Below, in pieces: positions 7,568 to 13,744 of a DNA stretch of 15,616 nucleotides. The notes under the pieces were generated by a model. That model ran no database searches and was not told the DNA's origin. It was given only the letters and a program-made list of their open reading frames with translations. Where the stretch lies: positions 1 through 15,616 of the forward strand of contig DKJQ01000361.1 in assembly GCA_002454845.1 (NCBI GenBank), written 5' to 3'. The position numbers and the translations under genes are program-made. The DNA is from Ignavibacteria bacterium UBA6688. Lineage in GTDB: Bacteria > Bacteroidota > Ignavibacteria > UBA10030. Each line of letters opens with the position of its first letter. The first letter of the stretch is position 1.

Positions 7568-8118
7568 CAGGCAGGAATCAACCCGTCAAGGAAACAAGAA
7601 CTCCCCTGATGGACGAGCAAGACGCGCGGGTGTGGAATGCCCTTGCCGAAGTGCATGATCCGGAGATACCCGTTCTGTCGCTTGTCGATCTGAAGATCAT
7701 TCGCTCCGTGAAGGTGGATGGACAGAACGTGCATGTTGTCATGACCCCGACCTTCTCCGGTTGCCCGGCGCTCAATGTTATGAAACAGGAGGTCGAGAAC
7801 AGACTCATCGCCCTGGGGTTCACTCATGTGCAGGTCGAATTTACCTATTCCGAGCCTTGGAAAACGGACTTGCTGGAGGAATCGACACGGGAAAAACTCC
7901 GTGCGTTCGGCATTGCACCCCCCGTCCAACTGGTATTGCCTCAATCTCCCGAAGGAAGGAAAGCGAACCTCCAATATGCCCTCGAGCAACCGGTCCCGTG
8001 CCCGTTCTGCGGATCGGAGAATACGAAACTCGACAGTTTTTTTGGTGCAACGCTTTGCAAACAACTTTTTTTCTGTGATTCGTGTCATCAATCGTTCGAT
8101 CGGTTTAAGCCTGTCTAA
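7564..8118 (+). CDS. paaD: Phenylacetyl-CoA epoxidase accessory protein (DUF59 plus zinc ribbon)
   Basis: A 184-residue PaaD/PaaJ protein. The N-terminal MIP18/DUF59 domain shows HDPEIPVLSLVDL (31-43) and TFSGCPA with the conserved C67. The C-terminal zinc ribbon has C146, C149, C165, C171 and C174 (CPFCGS, CKQLFFCDSC) and ends in FDRFKPV, as in E. coli PaaD. It is not part of the epoxidase core but is required for it in vivo, probably in iron or Fe-S maturation. The start at 7564 overlaps the slipin stop; ATG 7609 (giving MDEQDARVW) is an alternative and would remove a poorly conserved leader. It is separated from paaC by about 1.4 kb, which is unusual. No paaE follows. Confidence 0.92.
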   Translation: MTGRNQPVKETRTPLMDEQDARVWNALAEVHDPEIPVLSLVDLKIIRSVKVDGQNVHVVMTPTFSGCPALNVMKQEVENRLIALGFTHVQVEFTYSEPWKTDLLEESTREKLRAFGIAPPVQLVLPQSPEGRKANLQYALEQPVPCPFCGSENTKLDSFFGATLCKQLFFCDSCHQSFDRFKPV

Positions 8119-8146
8119 CTCCATTCCCGTCCCCCGCAAGATCCTC

Positions 8147-9412
8147 ATGCCCCTTCGCTGCCTGCTCCTGGGGATACTCAGCGTTGGTATGATGTTCCCC
8201 GCGAGTGCATCGTTCGGTCAGTCCGGGACAATGGGCTCTCCTTCTCTTGCTCTGATCGATCTGTTTCCTCCCGTACAATTATCCAGCGGACAGCCTTTTC
8301 TCCAGAGAACCCCGGACGACCATCTTCTTCTCAGTTGGATAGAACGCGGGGTGGAGAAACGCCATGCTTTCAGGTTCTCCATCTACTCCGGCGAAAGCTG
8401 GAGCTCTCCGGAGACAATCATCGAAGGGGATGATTTTTTCGTGAATTGGGCGGATGTCCCTTCGGTTGTGCAACTTCCCAACGGTTCAATTGCGGCTCAT
8501 TGGCTGAAGAAGAGCGGGAAAGCGACTTATGCCTACGATGTTCAATTACGGACGCGTCGGGAGGGCTCCACGGTATGGTCGAAAGAGATCACTCCACACC
8601 GCGATGGCACACAAACCGAACATGGGTTCGCCTCCCTGACCGGGACCTCCTCCGGCAGTGTCCAGGCCGTATGGCTCGATGGAAGGGGTATGGCAGGGAA
8701 AGGGGGACACGATAGCCACGGCGAAAGCGGGTCGATGGCTCTCCGTTCAGCCGTTGTCCTGTCCGACGGTTCGTTGCGGGAGGAAATGGAGCTCGATCCC
8801 CGCGTGTGTGAATGCTGCCCGACATCCGCGGCGAGGACCGAAACAGGAATGATCGTCGCCTACAGGGACAGGTCCGAGACGGAAATCCGGGATATTTTTG
8901 TAGTGAGAAAAGAGAAGGGCCGTTGGGGAGAACCTATTCGGGTCCACGAGGATGGCTGGCAAATCCCCGGCTGCCCGGTGAATGGACCTGCCCTTGCGTC
9001 ATCCGGAAACCGGGTGGCTATTGCATGGTTCACCGCGGCTGGAGGGGAAGCCAAGGTTTTTGTTGCCTTTTCGCAGGACAACGGTGCTTCCTTCGGCAAA
9101 CCGATCCGTGTGGACGATGGAAAACCGCTGGGACGCGTGGATGTGGAGATGCTTCCCGGTGGAACGGCTCTCGTGAGTTGGATCGAATGGCACGAAAAGA
9201 TGTCGGAACTGGTCGTTCGCCATACCGGACCCGATGGCGTCGGAGGACCAGGTGCAACGATTACCCCGATCAGTGCCGAACGGGCTAGCGGATATCCGCG
9301 CATGGTCGTCGTAGGCGGGGACGCCTTTTTTGCCTGGGTCGATGTTGAGGGGAAGAAGGGTGTGAGTGTTGGGAAAGTCCCCGTTGAGGCCCTCAAGAAC
9401 AAACAACATTGA
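8147..9412 (+). CDS. Secreted sialidase-like (BNR/Asp-box) beta-propeller protein
   Basis: A 421-residue exported protein if started at ATG 8147. The frame is open further upstream, but only this start gives a signal peptide (basic MPLR, hydrophobic core, then ASASFGQ as cleavage region), and it falls just after the paaD stop. The mature part resembles the sialidase/neuraminidase superfamily: repeated strands with W and an Asp-box-like SQDNGASFG at 309-317. It also has a cysteine cluster C221, C223, C224 (PRVCECCPTSAAR) followed by MIVAYRDRSETEIRDI and GCPVNGPALA, seen in uncharacterised exo-alpha-sialidase-like proteins. The complete Arg triad of true sialidases was not traced, so the enzyme activity is unproven. 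The stop overlaps the sua5 TTG start. Confidence 0.78.
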   Translation: MPLRCLLLGILSVGMMFPASASFGQSGTMGSPSLALIDLFPPVQLSSGQPFLQRTPDDHLLLSWIERGVEKRHAFRFSIYSGESWSSPETIIEGDDFFVNWADVPSVVQLPNGSIAAHWLKKSGKATYAYDVQLRTRREGSTVWSKEITPHRDGTQTEHGFASLTGTSSGSVQAVWLDGRGMAGKGGHDSHGESGSMALRSAVVLSDGSLREEMELDPRVCECCPTSAARTETGMIVAYRDRSETEIRDIFVVRKEKGRWGEPIRVHEDGWQIPGCPVNGPALASSGNRVAIAWFTAAGGEAKVFVAFSQDNGASFGKPIRVDDGKPLGRVDVEMLPGGTALVSWIEWHEKMSELVVRHTGPDGVGGPGATITPISAERASGYPRMVVVGGDAFFAWVDVEGKKGVSVGKVPVEALKNKQH

Positions 9413-10431
9413 AAATCTCTCCAGTGACTGAAACCAAGATCCTCGCGATCTCTGCAGCCAATCCCGACCCCCGGATTATTGCCTACGCGGTTGATGTGCT
9501 CCGCAAAGGTGGACTCGTGGTTTTTCCAACCGAAACAGTGTATGGCCTCGGAGCCGATGTCCTGAATCTTGAAGCGGTCCGGGCAGTCTTTGCGGCAAAA
9601 GGCCGTCCTTCCGATAACCCGTTGATCGTCCACGTCGCGCCCAAAATTCACCTGGACGAAATCGTTGACGAGATGCCGGAGAAGGGGCAACTCCTGATCG
9701 ACTCGTTCTGGCCCGGTCCGGTGACGCTGGTTGTCAAGAAGACCATCCTCATCTCCGACCTTGTTTCGGCCAACCTTGACACCGTGGCTGTCCGGATGCC
9801 GAAGAGCAATGTCGCGCTCGCTTTGATCAACGGCCTGGGAGAGGCCATGGTGGGGCCGAGCGCGAATCTCTCCGGAAGGCCGAGTCCGACGACGGCTCAA
9901 CATGTGTATGATGACTTGCGTGGGAAAGTGGACGTGATCCTGGATGCTGGCCCCGCGGAGATCGGTTTGGAATCCACCGTGATCGATGTGACGGTCGAGC
10001 CGCCGGCAATTCTGCGGAGAGGGGGATTGCATCAGGAGAGCATTGAACAAGTGATCGGCGAGGTGCAGGTAGGGACTGGAGACATGCAACGAAGGTCTCC
10101 CGGCACCCGGCATCGTCATTATGCACCGCGCGCCAAAGTCATTCTCGTTCCCTACGAACAAGTAACTCTCTTCGCGGAACAGCTCGGCGCTCATCGCCGC
10201 CAGGGAAATGAGGTCGGGTGCATCGTGAACTCTCCCCAACTGGCGAAGCTTGAAACCGGTGAATCGTTCCGTGTTCTTCCCTCCTCCATCCCGATATTTG
10301 CCCGCTACCTCTTCCGGACGTTTCGGGAACTCGATGCTCTCGGAGTCGATGTCATTCTCGTGGAAGGTGTGCCGGAGGATGGTATCGGTGCTGCCGTGAT
10401 GGATCGGCTCCGCAGGGCGGCGCAGGGCTGA
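9409..10431 (+). CDS. sua5: L-threonylcarbamoyladenylate synthase, full-length Sua5 type
   Basis: A 340-residue cytoplasmic enzyme that makes threonylcarbamoyl-AMP from threonine, bicarbonate and ATP for the t6A37 modification of ANN-decoding tRNAs. The YrdC-type catalytic domain (about 15-215) has VVFPTETVYGLGADV, the KGRPSDNPLIVHV segment and GPSANLSGRPSPTTA. The linker SPGTRHRHYAPRAKV leads to the C-terminal Sua5 domain (about 245-340), so this is the long Sua5 form, not short TsaC. The start used is TTG 9409, which overlaps the previous stop (TTGA); GTG 9424, five codons on, is an equally possible start. It probably depends on read-through transcription or coupling from the sialidase-like gene. 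The partner genes tsaB, tsaD and tsaE are not in the window. Confidence 0.94.
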   Translation: MKISPVTETKILAISAANPDPRIIAYAVDVLRKGGLVVFPTETVYGLGADVLNLEAVRAVFAAKGRPSDNPLIVHVAPKIHLDEIVDEMPEKGQLLIDSFWPGPVTLVVKKTILISDLVSANLDTVAVRMPKSNVALALINGLGEAMVGPSANLSGRPSPTTAQHVYDDLRGKVDVILDAGPAEIGLESTVIDVTVEPPAILRRGGLHQESIEQVIGEVQVGTGDMQRRSPGTRHRHYAPRAKVILVPYEQVTLFAEQLGAHRRQGNEVGCIVNSPQLAKLETGESFRVLPSSIPIFARYLFRTFRELDALGVDVILVEGVPEDGIGAAVMDRLRRAAQG

Positions 10432-10454
10432 AAATTCCGAGGAAATACTGAGGA

Positions 10455-10540
10455 ACTCCAAATTTTTATGCTGTTCTTTTAGGGAATTTGGTTTATATTT
10501 CCAACCCAAATTTAAGGCGACGATACCCCTCGTCGCCTTA
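10455..10540 (+). promoter_or_regulatory. AT-rich leader with perfect hairpin upstream of larB
   Basis: The 122-bp gap between sua5 and larB contains an AT-rich patch (10460-10510) with a TATATT at 10494-10499 that could be a -10 box, though no convincing -35 was found. It is followed by a perfect 11-bp inverted repeat: TAAGGCGACGA (10513-10523), loop TACCCC, TCGTCGCCTTA (10530-10540). The hairpin ends 13 bp before the larB ATG and has no following T-run. It may therefore be a 5'-leader structure acting on larB-purE-purK translation, rather than a standard terminator of sua5. Confidence 0.45.
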
Positions 10541-10553
10541 CTGTTCTCGCTCT

Positions 10554-11282
10554 ATGCCTAACGACCATTCAGACCATATTGCCATCATTGAACAGTTTGC
10601 ACGCCTCGATCTCCAGCGGCATCAGAGGACCGGTATCCCTGAAGCGGTCTTCGCTGAAGGGAAGACTTATGAGCAGGTCATTTCCGCGCTCCGAACCCTT
10701 GCAGAAAAATCGGGAGTGGCATTGGCGACGCGGGTAGATGAGGAGTGTGCAAAGGCGTTGGATAGCTCGTTGAGAGCGAAATTCCGTGTCTTCCATAACC
10801 GCGTTGGGAGGACGGCAGTTGTTCAACGACCGGATTTTGTTCTACGGCCGACGGGGGGGAAGATCGCCCTGCTCGCCGCCGGAACATCCGACATTCCCGT
10901 TGCTGAAGAGGCCAAAGTCAGCGCTGAAATGACGGGATGCGAGGTGCTGGCGTTCTACGATGTCGGCATCGCCGGAATCCACCGTCTGACCGAACCTTTG
11001 AAGCAAGCTCTCGAGAATCACGTCTCTGCGTTTGTAGTGGTGGCTGGGATGGAGGGGGCTCTTCCATCGGTTATTCGGGGACTTGTTCCCGTACCGGTCA
11101 TCGGCGTACCCACCAGCACAGGGTATGGGTACGGGGGAAAAGGAGAAGCAGCCCTGATGTCCATGCTGCAATCGTGCGCCCCGGGCCTGACCGTGGTCAA
11201 TATTGATAATGGTTTTGGTGCGGGAGCGACGGCAGCGTTGATTGCAAACCTGGCGGTTCCAGCGAGGCTCCGGACTGCATGA
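10554..11282 (+). CDS. larB: Nickel-pincer cofactor biosynthesis protein LarB
   Basis: A 242-residue protein with a C-terminal PurE-like (AIR carboxylase) domain. LarB carboxylates the nicotinic-acid ring of NaAD and cleaves the dinucleotide, the first step toward the nickel-pincer nucleotide of lactate racemase and related enzymes. Landmarks are GIPEAVFAEGKTYEQV near the N-terminus, FHNRVGRTAVV in the middle, then LLAAGTSDIPVAEEA, FYDVGIAGIHRL, VVAGMEGALPSVI and IGVPTSTGYG. These separate it from PurE. The frame is open from a TTG at 10488, but that start would run through the hairpin; ATG 10554, giving MPNDHSDHI, is preferred. It overlaps purE by 4 bp. The partner genes larC and larE are not here. 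It is often annotated simply as a purE-like or circadian-phase-modifier protein. Confidence 0.9.
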   Translation: MPNDHSDHIAIIEQFARLDLQRHQRTGIPEAVFAEGKTYEQVISALRTLAEKSGVALATRVDEECAKALDSSLRAKFRVFHNRVGRTAVVQRPDFVLRPTGGKIALLAAGTSDIPVAEEAKVSAEMTGCEVLAFYDVGIAGIHRLTEPLKQALENHVSAFVVVAGMEGALPSVIRGLVPVPVIGVPTSTGYGYGGKGEAALMSMLQSCAPGLTVVNIDNGFGAGATAALIANLAVPARLRTA

Positions 11283-11779
11283 AACGAACATCACCACGTC
11301 GACGGACCCGTCCCCTCATCGGCATTATTATGGGGAGTTCCTCGGATGCCGAGCATCTTGAACCGGCGCGCGCGATCTTACGTCAATTCGGGGTTCCTTT
11401 CGAGTTCAAAGTGGTCTCGGCCCACAGAACCCCGGACCGGATGTTCCGTTACGCCGAACAGGCCCCCGGGCGCGGTATCGAGGTCATTATTGCCGCGGCC
11501 GGCGGAGCCGCGCATTTGCCCGGGATGGTGGCTTCCAAGACTTCCCTCCCGGTGATCGGCGTCCCGATCAAGTCCAGGGCCTTGAACGGACTGGATTCAC
11601 TTCTTTCCATCGTCCAGATGCCCGCCGGCATTCCGGTTGCAACAGTTGCCATCGACGGTGCCGCAAACGCAGCATTGCTCGCGTTGAGAATCCTAGGTAT
11701 CAAATACCCGGAAATACAAACAATGCTGGATCGTTACCGCAAAGATCTGGAGGCGAAGGTCCTTGCGATGAAGGTGTAA
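11279..11779 (+). CDS. purE: N5-carboxyaminoimidazole ribonucleotide mutase
   Basis: A 166-residue class I PurE, which moves the carboxyl group of N5-CAIR to C4 to give CAIR in purine synthesis. It shows the nucleotide-binding GIIMGSSSDAEHLEPA near the N-terminus, the catalytic-loop motif VVSAHRTPDRMF, then AAAGGAAHLPGMVASKT and GLDSLLSIVQMPAGIPVATV. Length is normal. The ATG overlaps the larB stop (ATGA). The basic leader MKRTSPRRRTRPL before the first strand is a little longer than usual. With purK directly after it, the N5-CAIR route rather than the class II (CO2-direct) route is expected. Confidence 0.97.
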   Translation: MKRTSPRRRTRPLIGIIMGSSSDAEHLEPARAILRQFGVPFEFKVVSAHRTPDRMFRYAEQAPGRGIEVIIAAAGGAAHLPGMVASKTSLPVIGVPIKSRALNGLDSLLSIVQMPAGIPVATVAIDGAANAALLALRILGIKYPEIQTMLDRYRKDLEAKVLAMKV

Positions 11780-11830
11780 CGTTGATGTGGTTGAGAGTGC
11801 TTCTTTTTCCTCCTTAGAACAAACGCAACA

Positions 11831-13018
11831 GTGATCCAGCCTATTCTTCCCCCCGCAACCATCGGTATCATTGGAGGCGGTCAACTTGGAATGATGATTG
11901 CACGCGAGGCCCAACGGATGGGATACCGTACGGTGGTATGGGACCCCGAAGCCGGGTGCCCGGCATCGCGTCTTGCGGACGAGACGATTACGGCTCCGTT
12001 CAGCGATCGCGAGGCTGCGGAGAGACTGGCAAACCGCGCCGATGTCGTAACGTATGAATTTGAAAATGTTGATCCGGAAATTGTGGCATGGATCGAGGGG
12101 GCAAAGCCCGTGTTTCCGGGTAGCGGCATTCTCCGGGTGGCGCAACACCGGCGCGAAGAAAAAGAGGAGCTCAAGCGGCTCGGGTTTCCCACCGTCGCCT
12201 ATCTCGTCGTCACCGGTGCTTCCCAGGTTCGGGAGGCGATCGGAACCCTAGGGCTTCCGGTTGTTATCAAGACCGCAACCAGCGGATATGACGGGAAGGG
12301 CCAATCGGTCATTCATACCGCAGAGGACCTCGACCAGTGGGGAAGAGAGGATGCGAGTAGCGGGGAATTTGTTGTCGAGCAGTTTATCGACCTGTCGTGC
12401 GAGCTCTCGGTTGTGGCGGCACGAACCCGGGATGGGTTGATCGTGACGTTTCCGGTGGGGGAGAATGTGCACCGTGAGAACATCCTCCACAGGACCATCG
12501 TGCCTCCTTCGGTCTCCCACGAGATTCAAGCTGAGGCATTACGGATCGCGCGGGCTGTCATGGACAAGTTCAACGTTGTGGGTGTCCTGTGCACCGAGAT
12601 GTTCGTGACGCGGCAAGGGGAGGTGCTCGTCAACGAACTGGCGCCCCGCCCCCATAACTCCGGACACTACACGCTCGATGCCTGCGATGTGTCGCAGTTC
12701 GAGGCGGTTGTCCGAACGGTCTGCGGCCTCCCGGTGAAACAACCCCGGTTGCTCACGCCATGTGCCATGATCAATCTCCTCGGAAAGCACCTTGAACGGC
12801 TCAATTGGCAACAAGCGATGAATCTTCCGGGCGTGAAGGTGCACCTGTACGGTAAGAAAGAGTCTCGCCCCAAGCGCAAAATGGGACATATGACGGTGCT
12901 GAATTATTCATTGGATGAGGTCTGGAGCTCCGTCACGGTGCTCGAAGAGATGATTGGAGAAGGGGAATCTGTTGCGGCCAGCAGCCGCATCCAACCAGGG
13001 CCCGTTCACCATCGGTGA
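11831..13018 (+). CDS. purK: N5-carboxyaminoimidazole ribonucleotide synthase
   Basis: A 395-residue ATP-grasp enzyme that carboxylates AIR with bicarbonate and ATP to give N5-CAIR, the substrate of PurE. The N-terminal domain has IGIIGGGQLGMMIAREA (12-28). The ATP-grasp region contains LPVVIKTATSGYDGKGQ and VVEQFIDLSCELSVVAAR, and the metal- and substrate-binding end has LVNELAPRPHNSGHYTLDAC. Length is normal. The GTG at 11831 is chosen because the first beta-strand follows within 11 residues; the gap to purE is 51 bp. Part of a larB-purE-purK transcript. Confidence 0.97.
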   Translation: MIQPILPPATIGIIGGGQLGMMIAREAQRMGYRTVVWDPEAGCPASRLADETITAPFSDREAAERLANRADVVTYEFENVDPEIVAWIEGAKPVFPGSGILRVAQHRREEKEELKRLGFPTVAYLVVTGASQVREAIGTLGLPVVIKTATSGYDGKGQSVIHTAEDLDQWGREDASSGEFVVEQFIDLSCELSVVAARTRDGLIVTFPVGENVHRENILHRTIVPPSVSHEIQAEALRIARAVMDKFNVVGVLCTEMFVTRQGEVLVNELAPRPHNSGHYTLDACDVSQFEAVVRTVCGLPVKQPRLLTPCAMINLLGKHLERLNWQQAMNLPGVKVHLYGKKESRPKRKMGHMTVLNYSLDEVWSSVTVLEEMIGEGESVAASSRIQPGPVHHR

Positions 13019-13041
13019 ATATAGAGTGAAGGAAGACGCTG

Positions 13042-13686
13042 ATGCAATGTCAACAATGTGGAACTTCGGTAAAGCAGGGTACGCGTTTTTGTCCACAGTG
13101 CGGATGGAGGTTTGAAGTACAGACCTCTGTGGATGCACTGGCCCCGTCAGCGCCCGCAAGTCGGACGCGGTGGGTATACGCCGGAATGGTTGTCGTGATG
13201 CTCATTGGGGGCTTATCCATCTATCTCAAAGTCCTCCTGAGAGAATATCATCCCGTGATCGCAGACCAACCGGAAGTGGTGGTTCAATTTAATTATGGCG
13301 TTGAACAAAAGATCCCCAGCGTCCCGGTGACCGCGCAGATGGATGGTGATGCCGTGGTACTTCCACTCCAGACAGTGCTCGACGGAAAAATCGTCCGTTT
13401 CTTCGACCCGGAGGGAGTCCAGGCGGTTCCCGTGATTGCCTACGTCACACCGGAGGGAAAAATCGTCACGGCCATGAGCCTCAGCGAAAACTGCCGGTCG
13501 ACGGATTTCTATTTAAAGGGGCACAATATCCACTGTGCATCCTGTCCGTCGTACTGGAATATGTCCAGTCTCGAGGCGTATGCATGCTGTCAGATGTTCT
13601 ACCCGGATCCGATCCCCAGCACCCTGGTGAACGGCCAGATCCGCATCGATGCCGGGGTTCTCAGGAAATGGAAGACGAGGGGATAA
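13042..13686 (+). CDS. Membrane protein with zinc ribbon and DUF2318-like cysteine domain
   Basis: A 214-residue protein of unknown function. It opens with a zinc-ribbon (C3, C6, C17, C20; CQQCG...CPQCG), then a linker rich in Ala, Pro and Ser, and one membrane helix (about 44-62) with positive residues before it, so the ribbon should be cytoplasmic. The outer part (67-214) has a DUF2318-like pattern: a beta-rich stretch with PLQTVLDGKIVRFF, C151, then C165, C168 and W172 (IHCASCPSYWNM), and C182-C183. DUF2318 proteins are often annotated as Fe-S or metal-binding membrane proteins next to FTR1 iron permeases; here no such neighbour is seen. A GTGAAGGAAG ribosome site supports the ATG. It lies 23 bp after purK. 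The domain assignment is by pattern and is less sure than the topology. Confidence 0.72.
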   Translation: MQCQQCGTSVKQGTRFCPQCGWRFEVQTSVDALAPSAPASRTRWVYAGMVVVMLIGGLSIYLKVLLREYHPVIADQPEVVVQFNYGVEQKIPSVPVTAQMDGDAVVLPLQTVLDGKIVRFFDPEGVQAVPVIAYVTPEGKIVTAMSLSENCRSTDFYLKGHNIHCASCPSYWNMSSLEAYACCQMFYPDPIPSTLVNGQIRIDAGVLRKWKTRG

Positions 13687-13744
13687 ACGCGCGTTCTTGT
13701 GTTCCACAAGGATTCCCCGATCGACAAATCAACGAGGAGTTCGC

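Noticed and set aside
7826..8146. Upstream extension of the sialidase-like frame through paaD
   Set aside because: It overlaps paaD in another frame, has no protein-like character, and would bury the signal peptide; ATG 8147 is the sensible start.
7012..8148. Minus-strand open frame of 378 codons
   Set aside because: Antisense of the slipin and paaD genes; composition is typical of a shadow frame.
8860..10509. Long open frame (549 codons) on the minus strand
   Set aside because: It is a shadow of the sialidase-like and sua5 genes, rich in Arg, His, Pro and Ser with no domain, as expected from the antisense of GC-rich coding DNA.
13649..13744. Upstream extension of the PEP carboxykinase frame
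   Set aside because: It overlaps the end of the zinc-ribbon gene; ATG 13745 has a ribosome site and gives the family N-terminus.
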